A program made the position numbers and the translations under genes. A model generated the notes under the pieces. The model did no database searches. It was not told the DNA's origin and saw only the letters and a program-made list of their open reading frames with translations. Below are positions 6,322-15,846 of a stretch of DNA of 29,002 nucleotides, one piece after another. Numbering within the stretch: the stretch's first letter is position 1; each line of letters starts with the position of its first letter. The stretch is from RFTU01 sp032122355 (GTDB lineage: Bacteria > Pseudomonadota > Gammaproteobacteria > Burkholderiales > Burkholderiaceae_C), in assembly GCA_032122355.1 (NCBI GenBank), contig JAUMCS010000004.1, positions 1 to 29,002 of the forward strand. The letters are read 5' to 3'.

Positions 6322-7882
6322 GTGTATCACGCGCGCAGGTCTTGGCCCATGCTCAAGCAGCCATCGATTGGTTACGGGAGCGCGTCACAGGGCAATTGCA
6401 TAGTCACAGTGCCCGCATTCATGCGGGTGATGGATTTATCGCTTGGCCAGGCGCAGCGGTTGATGCGCGTCAGTATGTGCCAGCTGCCTTGGCGGCTGGG
6501 GCCAGTGCCTGTTTGGTGGATGCACAAGGATGGGAGGCATTTGCTTTCAACGATGAACGAGTGTGTGCATTACATGATTTAAAAAAACATGCTGGCGCTA
6601 TCGCTGCGGCCGTGTACAACAACCCTGGACAGCGCATACAAACTTTGGCCATTACCGGTACGAATGGTAAAACTTCGGTGAGTTGGTGGCTTTCGCAGGC
6701 TTTGCATCATTTGGGCATGCGCTGTGCTATTGTGGGTACCCTAGGTGTGGGTGAGCCACAATGGCGCCACGATTGTGTAGCAGAGCTAGAAGCGACAGGC
6801 TTGACCACCCCTGATCCGATTCAACTACAAACGGCTTTATGTACCTGGGATCGTGCCGGTGTGCGGGCTTGTGCTTTAGAGGCTTCATCGATTGGTATCG
6901 TAGATCATCGGCTGGTGGGCTTCCCGGTTCATACCGCTATATTCACCAACTTCACGCAAGATCATCTCGACTACCACGGCACCATGGATAACTATTGGCA
7001 AGCCAAGCGTCAATTGTTTGATAAGCCTGATTTGCGCTACGCCATAATCAACACGGATGATGAGAAAGGGCGGGAGTTAGTCGCCGATCTTCAAAACCAG
7101 CGCCCCGATGTATCGATTTGGACGTATGGCTTGGAGGCGTTGCCAAATAGCATCCTGAGCGCATCCCAACATATTCGTGCCACCGAACTAGAAATACAGA
7201 GCGAGGGCATGCGGTTTATGGTGGGTCATGGGCTCGCGGCTAGTGCATCTGAATGGGTGCAAACAGAATTGATGGGGCGATACAATGTGTCGAATTTGTT
7301 GGCGGTGATCGCCAGCTTGACGGCCTGGGGGTATTCCCTGTCGGAGGCCGCTGAATCGGCACAATTATTGCGTCCGGTACCCGGTCGCTTAGAGCGTGTA
7401 CCCGGGCCCGATAAGAAGGCTCCGACGGTTCTGGTAGATTACGCACACACGCCTGACGCCTTGGCGCAGGTATTACAAACGCTGCAAAGCGCAGTGGAAG
7501 TTCGCTCAGGTAGGCTATGGGGTGTGGCGGTGACCGTGACTCTGGCAAGCGCGCTTTGATGGGTCAGGTGGCCCAGCGGTATGCGCAGTATTGTGTGGTA
7601 ACCAGCGATAACCCGCGCAGTGAAAACCCCATGCGCATTATTGAACGTATTTTGAGTGGAATGAAGCCCTCTTCGGATGTGATGGTCGAAGCAGATCGAG
7701 CCAAAGCCATTGCTTTTGCCATCCGTCAAGCGCAGCCGCAGGATGTGGTATTGCTGGCGGGTAAAGGGCACGAGCAGTATCAAGAAATCGCCGGTCAGAA
7801 GTTTCCTTTTAGTGATGTGGCTCATGCACAAAAAGCTTTGCAACAGCGTAAAGCAAACATGACTTCACAGGAGGGCCTATGA
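6318..7882 (+). CDS. murE: UDP-MurNAc-Ala-Glu:meso-diaminopimelate ligase MurE, reading frame broken at about 7520
   Basis: MurE adds meso-diaminopimelate to UDP-MurNAc-Ala-Glu in the cytoplasm. The 5' frame (6318-7559, 413 codons) carries the ATP loop GTNGKTS (K118), TGLTTPD, the NFTQDHLDYHG motif and the C-terminal domain start VLVDYAHTPDAL. At GRLW (7509-7520) it leaves the family sequence and stops at 7559. The family continues there as xVFGCGGDRD. Here GCGGDRDSGKR follows in the -1 frame and runs to 7882 with SDNPRSENP (the DNPR motif that selects meso-DAP) and AGKGHEQYQ. About 10 nt seem to be missing; a -1 shift would give a protein lacking three residues. Either a real mutation, a tolerated split gene or a sequence error. 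It overlaps ftsI and murF by 4 bp. Confidence 0.9.
7517..7882 (+). CDS. murE: C-terminal part of MurE, readable as a separate 121-aa frame
   Basis: This frame holds the rest of the MurE C-terminal domain. It begins with ATG 7517, directly at the conserved GCGGDRD segment, and carries DNPR (residues 31-34), the AGKGHEQYQ motif and a normal family end. AGG at 7508-7510 lies 6 nt before the ATG, so ribosomes that fail to shift could in principle start here. It overlaps the 5' frame by 43 bp and ends in the ATGA joint with murF, so it would preserve coupling to murF. The cut falls inside the core strand of the domain, so complementation by two separate chains is doubtful. It is probably part of one broken gene rather than an independent gene. 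Confidence 0.6.
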   Translation: MGCGGDRDSGKRALMGQVAQRYAQYCVVTSDNPRSENPMRIIERILSGMKPSSDVMVEADRAKAIAFAIRQAQPQDVVLLAGKGHEQYQEIAGQKFPFSDVAHAQKALQQRKANMTSQEGL

Positions 7883-9306
7883 CTATACCGATGATGACAC
7901 TCGGGCAAGCGCAACAACTTCTACAGAGTCAGGGATTGATGGCTCGTGTGGTGGGTGACTCTGGCATACAGATACATCGCGTTCATACCGATACGCGCAC
8001 CTTGCAGCTCGGGGATTTATTTGTAGCGCTCAAAGGTGAACGCTATGATGCCCATGCTTTTTTGCTGCAGGCCTATGACGCTGGCGCGGTTGCGGTGATC
8101 GCTCAGGTGGGCACTATCCCCGCCGAACTATCAGGTATAGAAGTGCAGGATACGCTGGAAGCGCTTCAGGCTCTGGCTCGAGCATGGAGGCAGCGTATGG
8201 CACCTTCATTGGCATTGATTGCGGTAACAGGTAGCAATGGTAAAACTACTGTGACGCAAATGATTCGGTGTATCTTGCAAGCTTGGTGCGGTGATGCGGC
8301 CTTAGCCACCACAGGCAATCTCAATAATCATATCGGTGTGCCTCTGACATTATTGCGTTTGCGCCATGATGATCAGTTGACCCATCGTGCTGCGGTGGTA
8401 GAGCTGGGTATGAACCATCCGGGCGAGATTCCAATGCTGGCGGCCATGGTTCAGCCAACGGTAGGCGTGGTCATCAATGCGCAAAGAGAACATCAAGAGT
8501 TTATGCACACAGTAGATGCAGTGGCTCAGGAGAACGGTCAAGTGTTACGTGCTTTGCGGCCTAGGGGAGTGGCGGTTTTTCCCGCACTGGATGCCTATAC
8601 GCAAACGTGGCACGAACTAGCGGGCACCGCTAGCTGTTGTTTGACTTTTAGTACTTCGGATGAAGCCCATGCCTCGAACTGTGATGTTCGACTGATTTGG
8701 TCTGCTTGGATGGGGTCATATTGGGGTCTGAGCATGCAAACGCCCCGGGGCGAGTTGGAGTTAAACCTGCATATGGCGGGTGTTCACAACCTTCATAATG
8801 CTTTGGCTGCGGCCAGTGCGGGATTAGCTGCGGGTGCGCCTCTGGAAGCCATTGCCCAGGGGTTGGCAGCATTTCGGCCTGTTGCCGGTCGGTCTCAACA
8901 TCTAAGGCTTAGCATCCGAGGAAAGATGGTGGATGTCATCGACGACACCTACAACGCTAATCCCGATTCGGTACGAGCTGCGATTGATTTATTGACCACC
9001 CTACCCGGCCCTCATGGCTTGATTCTGGGGGATATGGGCGAGGTGGGGGAAAAGGGTCCCGAATTCCACACGGAATTAGGGCATTATGCGGCTGCACGCC
9101 GGCTAGCTGCAGTGTGGGCAGCTGGAGAGCTTACGCAATACACAGCGCAGGCTTGCCCAGGGGCGCGGCATTTTTCAGATGCGGAAGGTTTGATAGCGGC
9201 ACTCTCAGAGTGGCCAAACTGTGCTTCGGTATTGGTCAAAGGTTCACGTTTTATGAAGATGGAGCGCGTTGTTCGTGAATTTCAGGGGGGCGTTGTATGC
9301 TGTTAG
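7879..9306 (+). CDS. murF: UDP-MurNAc-tripeptide D-alanyl-D-alanine ligase MurF
   Basis: MurF joins the dipeptide D-Ala-D-Ala to UDP-MurNAc-tripeptide, completing the cytoplasmic pentapeptide precursor. The 475-residue protein shows the three Mur-ligase domains: an N-terminal domain with HTDTRTLQLGDLFVALKGERYD, the ATP loop VTGSNGKTTVTQMI (about residues 116-130), NLNNHIGVPLTLL and ELGMNHPGEI, then DDTYNANPDSV and GDMGEVG in the C-terminal domain. All are conserved in the family. The start overlaps the murE end (ATGA) and the end overlaps mraY by 10 bp. Loss of translation across the murE break could reduce its expression if coupling matters. Confidence 0.97.
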   Translation: MTIPMMTLGQAQQLLQSQGLMARVVGDSGIQIHRVHTDTRTLQLGDLFVALKGERYDAHAFLLQAYDAGAVAVIAQVGTIPAELSGIEVQDTLEALQALARAWRQRMAPSLALIAVTGSNGKTTVTQMIRCILQAWCGDAALATTGNLNNHIGVPLTLLRLRHDDQLTHRAAVVELGMNHPGEIPMLAAMVQPTVGVVINAQREHQEFMHTVDAVAQENGQVLRALRPRGVAVFPALDAYTQTWHELAGTASCCLTFSTSDEAHASNCDVRLIWSAWMGSYWGLSMQTPRGELELNLHMAGVHNLHNALAAASAGLAAGAPLEAIAQGLAAFRPVAGRSQHLRLSIRGKMVDVIDDTYNANPDSVRAAIDLLTTLPGPHGLILGDMGEVGEKGPEFHTELGHYAAARRLAAVWAAGELTQYTAQACPGARHFSDAEGLIAALSEWPNCASVLVKGSRFMKMERVVREFQGGVVCC

Positions 9307-10478
9307 CACTGGCACAGTGGTTGCAAACATTTTATCCGGAAGATCTGAGTTTTTTGCGTGTATTTCAATACATCACGTTTCGGGCTGTCATGGCAGCCCT
9401 AACCGCTTTGTTGCTGGGCTTGGTGTTAGGGCCGTGGGTGATACGCCGCCTGACGGCTTTGAAAATTGGCCAACCGATACGGGCCTACGGGGTGGCCGAG
9501 CACATGGCCAAGAGTGGTACACCCACCATGGGGGGTGTTTTGATTTTGGCAGGAATCGCCGTCTCCACTTTGTTGTGGTTTGATTGGAGCAACCGATTTG
9601 TTTGGGTGGTGATGTTGGTGACCTTGGGTTTTGGTGCTATTGGTTGGGTAGATGACTGGCGCAAGGTGGTTCACAAAAATCCCGAGGGGATGTCATCAAG
9701 GGAAAAATATGTCTGGCAATCTTTGATCGGATTGATGGCTGCGTTTTACTTGGCCTTTGCTGTTTCTGAGCGTTCGTTCTTTAGAGTCGCTGATTTGTTC
9801 ATTCACTGGGTGCAAAGTGGATTTGATGTCAACCTATCCCCACGAACTGATTTGATGGTGCCCTTTTTCAAAACCATCAGCTATCCCTTGGGTATTTGGG
9901 GCTTCATTATTTTGACCTACTTGGTGATTGTGGGAAGCAGCAATGCCGTGAATCTAACGGATGGTTTGGATGGTTTGGCCATTATGCCTGTGGTGATGGT
10001 TGGGTCGGCCCTGGGAATATTTGCCTACGTGGTGGGAAATTCGGTTTATAGCAAATATTTGTTTTTCCCCCATATTCCTGGCTCAGGTGAGTTATTGGTC
10101 ATTTGTGCGGCGATTGCAGGAGCGGGTTTGGGGTTTTTATGGTTTAACGCCCATCCGGCTCAGGTGTTTATGGGTGATGTGGGTGCATTAGCCCTGGGTG
10201 GTGCGCTGGGTACTATTGCGGTGATTGCGCGCCAGGAAATTGTATTGTTCATTATGGGTGGCATATTTGTCATCGAAGCACTGTCTGTGATGCTTCAGGT
10301 GAGTTGGTTCAAGTACACCAAAAAACGTCAAGGCCAAGGCAAAAGACTGTTTTTAATGGCACCTTTGCATCATCATTTCGAGAAAAAGGGATGGAAAGAA
10401 ACCCAGGTGGTGGTGAGGTTCTGGATCATCACGATGTTGCTGTGTTTAATTGGGCTATCAAGCCTAAAATTAAGGTGA
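9297..10478 (+). CDS. mraY: Phospho-MurNAc-pentapeptide transferase MraY
   Basis: This integral membrane enzyme transfers phospho-MurNAc-pentapeptide from UDP to undecaprenyl phosphate, making lipid I. The 393 residues include about ten membrane segments and the family motifs: KSGTPTMGG near residue 75, GWVDDWRK with the two catalytic-site aspartates, NAVNLTDGLDGLA, GFLWFNAHPAQVFMGDVG, and the APLHHHFEKKGW loop near the C-terminus. Length is slightly above E. coli MraY (360), as usual for betaproteobacteria. It begins inside the murF end and is followed after 7 bp by murD. Confidence 0.98.
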   Translation: MLLALAQWLQTFYPEDLSFLRVFQYITFRAVMAALTALLLGLVLGPWVIRRLTALKIGQPIRAYGVAEHMAKSGTPTMGGVLILAGIAVSTLLWFDWSNRFVWVVMLVTLGFGAIGWVDDWRKVVHKNPEGMSSREKYVWQSLIGLMAAFYLAFAVSERSFFRVADLFIHWVQSGFDVNLSPRTDLMVPFFKTISYPLGIWGFIILTYLVIVGSSNAVNLTDGLDGLAIMPVVMVGSALGIFAYVVGNSVYSKYLFFPHIPGSGELLVICAAIAGAGLGFLWFNAHPAQVFMGDVGALALGGALGTIAVIARQEIVLFIMGGIFVIEALSVMLQVSWFKYTKKRQGQGKRLFLMAPLHHHFEKKGWKETQVVVRFWIITMLLCLIGLSSLKLR

Positions 10479-10485
10479 GCCCCTG

Positions 10486-12078
10486 ATGCAATATCTTCAA
10501 GGCATTCGTGTTTGGGTATTGGGGCTGGGTGAGTCTGGCCTGGCCATGGCTCGATGGTGTACGCATCAGGGTGCAGCATCGGTCACGGCATGGGATTCAC
10601 GTGCTGGTGCGCCGGGTTGGGCTGTTGTTACACAAGAGTTGCCCACCGCACAAGCCATGCCTGTGTTGCCGCAGGGGGCGGATCTGCTTGAGCAATTGCA
10701 AAATGTAGATTGGATACTCAAAAGCCCGGGTTTGGCCGTGCATGATGCAAGGATCGCACCGCTGCTGAGCGCGGCTCAGGAATTAGGTAAGTCAGTGCTG
10801 GGTGAGCTGGATTTGTGGACGAGGGCAATGGCCGAGTTAAAACATGGCGCTACAGTGGACCCTATTTATGCGCCGCAGGTTTTGGCTATCACTGGCACCA
10901 ATGGAAAAACCACGACAACGGCCTTAACCACTTTGCTGGTGCAACGTGCGGGCAAGCGTGCAGTGGCCGCAGGTAATATTGGCCCGACCTTACTCGACAC
11001 TCTAGCCCAGGCTTTACGCTTGCCCATCGAGCAAAGGCCTGAAGTGTGGGTGTTAGAGCTTTCGAGTTTTCAGCTGGATGGAGGCGGAAAGGGTGTGGCC
11101 GGTTTTGAACCCGATGCCGCTGTCGTGCTCAACATCAGTCAAGATCACTTGGATTGGCATGGCGATATGGCCTCATATGTCCAAGCCAAAGCACGAATTT
11201 ATGGAGCGGCAAGAGAATCGGTATGGCCAAGCACGACCATGATTGTGAATTGTGATGATGCGGTGGTCGAGGCTATGGTGCCTGAGCCCATTCCAACCAA
11301 AGGTTCTCGAGGGCGACCAGGCCGTGCAATAAAGAGAAAGGTGGTGCGTTTTGGATTGAAAGCGCCAACTTCTCCGGGTGATTTTGGTGTGGTTCAAGAA
11401 AACGGTTTAGCTTGGCTCGTGCGAGCTCATCCCGACGCAGAACCTGAAGATGCCGCCGAGCCGCTGTTGCTGCAGCGTTTAATGCCAGCGGATGCACTGC
11501 GCATTCGTGGCCGGCACAATGCAGCCAATGCCTTGGCTGCATTGGCTTTGGCTCAGGCTATCGGTTGTGCGATAGGGCCTATGATACATGGCTTGAGGGA
11601 GTATGTTGGAGAGCCCCACCGTGTCAGTTGGGTGGCTCGTGTGGCTGACATCGAATTTATTGACGATAGCAAAGGCACCAATGTGGGTGCCACTTTGGCG
11701 GCGATTAACGGGTTGGGCGCTGATCAGGCTACGGGACGTTTGGTATTGCTATTGGGCGGAGATGGTAAAGGCCAGGATTTTTCTCCCTTAGCTGAGCCCA
11801 TCATGCGCCATGCGCGTGCGGTGGCTGTGTATGGCCAAGATGCCGATGCTATCGCTCAAGCACTGAAACCTTGCTCCGCTGCGGGCTTACCGCTGGCTTG
11901 TTATTCGGATTTGCCTGCCGCATTTGACGCGGCTGTGACCTGGGCTCAAGCGGGTGACACGGTTGTATTAAGTCCGGCTTGTGCAAGTTTGGATCAGTTT
12001 CGCAACTACGCTCATCGTGCTGAGGTGTTTGTGGAATTGGTTCGATCATTCGCTTCCGTAGAGGGTGTCATGATATGA
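10486..12078 (+). CDS. murD: UDP-MurNAc-L-alanine:D-glutamate ligase MurD
   Basis: MurD adds D-glutamate to UDP-MurNAc-L-Ala in the cytoplasm. The 530-residue protein has the N-terminal UDP-binding loop VLGLGESGLAMARW, SPGLAVHD, the ATP loop ITGTNGKTTTT (near residue 138), NISQDHLDWHG, GRHNAANALAAL, and the C-terminal DDSKGTNVGATLAA and SPACASLDQFRNY motifs. It is about 90 residues longer than E. coli MurD (438). The extra length includes a long loop before the ATP motif and a basic insert KGSRGRPGRAIKRK in the central domain, in line with the long MurD of Burkholderiales. It overlaps ftsW by 4 bp. Confidence 0.97.
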   Translation: MQYLQGIRVWVLGLGESGLAMARWCTHQGAASVTAWDSRAGAPGWAVVTQELPTAQAMPVLPQGADLLEQLQNVDWILKSPGLAVHDARIAPLLSAAQELGKSVLGELDLWTRAMAELKHGATVDPIYAPQVLAITGTNGKTTTTALTTLLVQRAGKRAVAAGNIGPTLLDTLAQALRLPIEQRPEVWVLELSSFQLDGGGKGVAGFEPDAAVVLNISQDHLDWHGDMASYVQAKARIYGAARESVWPSTTMIVNCDDAVVEAMVPEPIPTKGSRGRPGRAIKRKVVRFGLKAPTSPGDFGVVQENGLAWLVRAHPDAEPEDAAEPLLLQRLMPADALRIRGRHNAANALAALALAQAIGCAIGPMIHGLREYVGEPHRVSWVARVADIEFIDDSKGTNVGATLAAINGLGADQATGRLVLLLGGDGKGQDFSPLAEPIMRHARAVAVYGQDADAIAQALKPCSAAGLPLACYSDLPAAFDAAVTWAQAGDTVVLSPACASLDQFRNYAHRAEVFVELVRSFASVEGVMI

Positions 12079-13352
12079 ATGGACACTCGTTGAAAAGTAT
12101 TATCCTGCGTTGCGTGAGATGGCCACTACGAGGGTTGCGGGGGCGACGCCACTCTTCACTTGCTCAGGTTCCCATTCATGATTGGGCCCGCACGCAGCAC
12201 AGTTCAGGCCAACTGGCCTGGCAGCGTATTGATCAAAGTTTGATTATGGTGGTCACAGCGCTTTTGGCACTTGGCTTAGTGATGGTTTACTCCGCTTCGG
12301 TGGCCTTGCCGGATAGCCCACGTTTTATGCGCTATGAATCAACCCATTTTGTCGTGCGCCATGCGGTATCGATAGCCTTGGGCGGGGTGCTGGGTGCCAT
12401 GGCGCTTCAAGTACCCATGAGCGTGTGGGAACGCCATGCGCCCAAATTATTTTTGTTGGCCTTGTTTTTGTTGATTATCGTTCTCATTCCCTTCATTGGT
12501 AAGGGCGTTAACGGTGCCAGGCGTTGGATTTCATTGGGTATTATCAATTTTCAGCCCAGCGAGTTTGCCAAGTTGGCCATGGTGTTGTATGCATCGAATT
12601 ACATGGTGCGCAAAATGGCGGTGCGCGAGCACTTTTTCCGAGCTTTGTTACCGATGGTGCTGGCTTTGGGTTTAACGGGCGGCTTATTGCTCGCGGAGCC
12701 TGATATGGGTGCTTTTGTGGTGATTGCTGCTATTTCACTCGGTATCTTATTTTTGGGCGGTGTGAACCACCGTACCTTCTTTTTGAGTATTGCCATTTTT
12801 GCCGGTGCTTTCGCTCTCATGATATTTTTCAGTGAGTTCCGTCGGCAGCGCATTTTTGCTTATCTCGATCCTTGGAATCCTACCTACGCTCAAGGCAAGG
12901 CTTATCAGCTCACCCATGCCTTGATTGCTTTTGGCCGGGGAGAGTTATTCGGCCAGGGTTTGGGTAATAGTTTGGAAAAATTGTTTTATCTGCCTGAAGC
13001 GCATACCGACTTCATTCTGGCCGTCATTGCAGAAGAGCTGGGTTTTGTCGCTGTCACCAGTATCGCTCTGGCCTTTATATGGCTGACCTATCGATGTTTT
13101 TCCATAGGGCGGCAGGCGATCATTTTGAACCGTGTATTTTCGGGTTTGGTTGCGCAAGGTGTGGGTATATGGCTGGGCTTCCAAAGTTTATTCAATATCG
13201 GTGTGAACTTAGGTGCCCTGCCCACCAAGGGGTTAACCTTGCCGCTGTTGAGCTATGGTGGCTCGGGCATGATCATGAACTTTATTGCTTTGGCATTGGT
13301 ATTGCGTGTAGACCTCGAAACGCGGCAGATGATGCGGGGAGCCAGATTATGA
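12075..13352 (+). CDS. ftsW: Septal peptidoglycan glycosyltransferase FtsW
   Basis: FtsW is the SEDS-family polymerase that builds septal glycan strands from lipid II together with FtsI. The 425-residue protein has a basic cytoplasmic extension of about 50 residues, then about ten membrane helices. Family signatures are visible: GLVMVYSAS in the first helix, FIGKGVNGARRWISLG, NFQPSEFAKLA, LLAEPDMG (with the conserved aspartate), AHTDFILAVIAEELGF, and the LPLLSYGGSGM motif near the end. It starts in the murD stop and ends in the murG start (ATGA overlaps). Confidence 0.98.
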   Translation: MNGHSLKSIILRCVRWPLRGLRGRRHSSLAQVPIHDWARTQHSSGQLAWQRIDQSLIMVVTALLALGLVMVYSASVALPDSPRFMRYESTHFVVRHAVSIALGGVLGAMALQVPMSVWERHAPKLFLLALFLLIIVLIPFIGKGVNGARRWISLGIINFQPSEFAKLAMVLYASNYMVRKMAVREHFFRALLPMVLALGLTGGLLLAEPDMGAFVVIAAISLGILFLGGVNHRTFFLSIAIFAGAFALMIFFSEFRRQRIFAYLDPWNPTYAQGKAYQLTHALIAFGRGELFGQGLGNSLEKLFYLPEAHTDFILAVIAEELGFVAVTSIALAFIWLTYRCFSIGRQAIILNRVFSGLVAQGVGIWLGFQSLFNIGVNLGALPTKGLTLPLLSYGGSGMIMNFIALALVLRVDLETRQMMRGARL

Positions 13353-14437
13353 AGCCGCATTTGTTAATCATGGCGGCGGGCACCGGAGGGCACATCATGC
13401 CTGGTTTGGCCATCGCCCAAGAGGCTAAAGCCCGAGGCTGGGCAGTGAGCTGGTTGGGTACACGTACGGGCATGGAAAACCGCTGGGTGCCGCAGCAAAG
13501 CATTCCTATGCATACCATCCCCTTTACGGGTATGCGTGGTAAAGGTTTGATGCATACGCTCAACGGGTGCTGGTATTTCATCACCGGACTGATATCGGGT
13601 GCCCGCATGATACAAAAAACACAGGTGGATCTGGTGATTGGTATGGGCGGTTACATCTGTGTGCCGGGCGGAATGGCGGCCTGGCTGAGGGGTAAACCGT
13701 TGATGTTGGTGAATGCCGATGCCGCTTTACTGGTATCAAATCGGCTACTTCGCCCCTTGGCGACCGGCTTGGCTATGGGGTTCGAGCCGAGTGCAGGAAC
13801 CTTGGGGCTTAAAGAAAAGGTCATGGGTAATCCTGTGCGTGTGGCGATTGAAGAAATAGCCCCTCCTGCTGAGCGCTTTGCGCATCGTGCCGGGCCCTTG
13901 CGTATCTTGGTGATGGGGGGTAGCTTGGGCGCGCGTATAATCAACCAATTGCTACCCCAAGTATTGGCTTTGCTGCCCGCTCATGCGCGGCCCTACGTTC
14001 TGCATCAAACGGGGGCAGGGCATGAGGAAAGCGTCGCCGCAGACTATAGCTCGTGCGAATTGCTGCCCTGGGTGAAAGTACAGCCTTTTATTGAAGACGT
14101 GGCTCAGGCGCTCACAGAGTGTGATTTGGTGATCTGCCGAGCCGGTGCCATTACCGTCAGCGAATTGTGTATGGCCGGAGTGCCCAGCATTTTGATTCCG
14201 TTGGTGCTGGGCACCACCTCCCATCAACAACACAATGCTTTGTATATGCAGCAACAGGGGGCTGCTATTCATATCGAACAAAAAAGTACGAATGTACCAG
14301 CGCTGGCGCAAGTGATTCAAACCTTGGATCGTGAAACCCTATTAAGGATGGCTGAACGAGCCCGTGCATTGGCTAAACCCAAGGCGGCGGCTTCCATCGT
14401 CAATGAAATGGAAAAGTGGCTGGAGCATAGCCTATGA
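13349..14437 (+). CDS. murG: UDP-GlcNAc:lipid I N-acetylglucosaminyltransferase MurG
   Basis: MurG is a peripheral membrane GT-B enzyme that adds GlcNAc to lipid I to give lipid II. The 362-residue protein starts MKPHLLIMAAGTGGHIMPGLA (family motif GTGGH), followed by WLGTRTGMENRWVP, IGMGGYICVPGGMAAW, MGGSLGARIINQLLP opening the second domain, and CRAGAITVSELCMAGVPSILIPL for nucleotide-sugar binding. The same frame is open back to 13079 inside ftsW, but ATG 13349 gives the family N-terminus and the usual ATGA overlap. It overlaps murC by 4 bp. Confidence 0.97.
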   Translation: MKPHLLIMAAGTGGHIMPGLAIAQEAKARGWAVSWLGTRTGMENRWVPQQSIPMHTIPFTGMRGKGLMHTLNGCWYFITGLISGARMIQKTQVDLVIGMGGYICVPGGMAAWLRGKPLMLVNADAALLVSNRLLRPLATGLAMGFEPSAGTLGLKEKVMGNPVRVAIEEIAPPAERFAHRAGPLRILVMGGSLGARIINQLLPQVLALLPAHARPYVLHQTGAGHEESVAADYSSCELLPWVKVQPFIEDVAQALTECDLVICRAGAITVSELCMAGVPSILIPLVLGTTSHQQHNALYMQQQGAAIHIEQKSTNVPALAQVIQTLDRETLLRMAERARALAKPKAAASIVNEMEKWLEHSL

Positions 14438-15846
14438 AACACGCAGTCAAACGCATACATTTTGTGGGTATTGGCGGCTCAGGCATGAGTGGCATTGCAG
14501 AAATTTTGCATAACTTGGGATATTCCATTTCCGGCTCGGATCAAGCGTCTAGCAAAGTCACTGAGCATCTGGCGCGCCTGGGTATTGGTATCCACATTGG
14601 GCATGATGCGGCATATATGGGTGATGCGCAAGCGGTTGTGATTTCAACCGCGGTGAAATCAGATAACCCGGAGGTATTGGCTGCACGCAGTAAACGTATT
14701 CCCATCGTGCCTCGTGCGGTGATGTTGGCTGAACTGATGCGCCTCAAGCAAGGTATTGCTATCGCTGGAACCCATGGTAAAACCACGACGACATCGCTGG
14801 TGGCCACCGTTCTGGAAGCGGCTGGCAAAGACCCCACCTTTGTTATCGGGGGTAAGCTCAACAGTGCCGGAAGCCATTCGGCGCTGGGCACCGGAGAGTA
14901 CATCGTGGTGGAGGCTGATGAGAGCGATGCGTCATTTTTGAATCTCAACCCTGTGTTGAGCGTGATTACCAATATTGATGCGGATCACATGGAAACTTAT
15001 GGCCATGACTTCGCCAAATTAAAAACGGCTTTTGTTGATTTTTTGCATCGCATGCCTTTCTATGGTGCCGGCATCGTGTGTGTGGATGACCCGGGTGTGC
15101 AATCCATTTTGCCCTTGGTCAGCCGGCCTTTGATCACCTACGGATTATCCGAGCATGCGCAAGTACGGGCTATGGATGTGCAAGCCTTACCTGGGGGGCA
15201 AATGCAATTCATTTGTCGAAGACGCAATGGCACAGATATGCCCGATCTATCGATACGTTTGAATTTGCCTGGTGAGCACAATGTACGCAACGCATTAGCC
15301 ACGATAGCGGTTGCCACTGAATTGGAACTAGACGATCAGGCCATGACAACCGCACTGGCCGCATTTCAGGGTGTGGGTCGGCGCTTTCAGCGTTATGGTG
15401 ATTGGCCCCTGCCACAAGGAGGGCAAATTACACTAGTCGATGATTATGGTCATCATCCGGTTGAAATGGGTGCCGTGCTGTCAGCAGCACGTGGTGCCTT
15501 TCCTGGGCGGCGATTGATATTGGCATTTCAGCCGCATCGTTACACCCGAACACGGGATTGTTTTGAGGATTTTGTGCGTGTGATGGGGCAAGCCGATGCC
15601 GTGGTGCTCACGGAAGTATACGCAGCGGGTGAAGCGCCGATCGTTGCGGCGGACAGTCGGGCTTTGGTGCGGGCATTGCGCATTGCTGGCAAGGTAGATC
15701 CTTTGTTTGTTGAGTCTTTAACCGAAGTTCCTGAAGCCATTATTAACCTTGCAACCGAAGGGGATGTGGTCATCCTGATGGGGGCAGGCAGCATAGGCGC
15801 AGTAGCCTCACAACTGGTACAAAAGCTGGCCGGAGAAAACGCATGA
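14434..15846 (+). CDS. murC: UDP-N-acetylmuramate:L-alanine ligase MurC
   Basis: MurC adds the first amino acid of the stem peptide. The 470-residue protein shows FVGIGGSGMSGIAEIL (Rossmann loop binding the UDP part), the ATP loop IAGTHGKTTTTSL near residue 110, VEADESDASFLNL, NIDADHMETYG, LPGEHNVRNALA, and DDYGHHPVEM followed by FQPHRYTRT in the C-terminal domain. All catalytic segments are intact. It overlaps murG and ddl by 4 bp each. Confidence 0.98.
   Translation: MKHAVKRIHFVGIGGSGMSGIAEILHNLGYSISGSDQASSKVTEHLARLGIGIHIGHDAAYMGDAQAVVISTAVKSDNPEVLAARSKRIPIVPRAVMLAELMRLKQGIAIAGTHGKTTTTSLVATVLEAAGKDPTFVIGGKLNSAGSHSALGTGEYIVVEADESDASFLNLNPVLSVITNIDADHMETYGHDFAKLKTAFVDFLHRMPFYGAGIVCVDDPGVQSILPLVSRPLITYGLSEHAQVRAMDVQALPGGQMQFICRRRNGTDMPDLSIRLNLPGEHNVRNALATIAVATELELDDQAMTTALAAFQGVGRRFQRYGDWPLPQGGQITLVDDYGHHPVEMGAVLSAARGAFPGRRLILAFQPHRYTRTRDCFEDFVRVMGQADAVVLTEVYAAGEAPIVAADSRALVRALRIAGKVDPLFVESLTEVPEAIINLATEGDVVILMGAGSIGAVASQLVQKLAGENA

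Noticed and set aside
13079..13348. Upstream extension of the murG frame by 90 codons
   Set aside because: It lies wholly inside ftsW in another frame and has no MurG similarity; the family N-terminus begins at ATG 13349.
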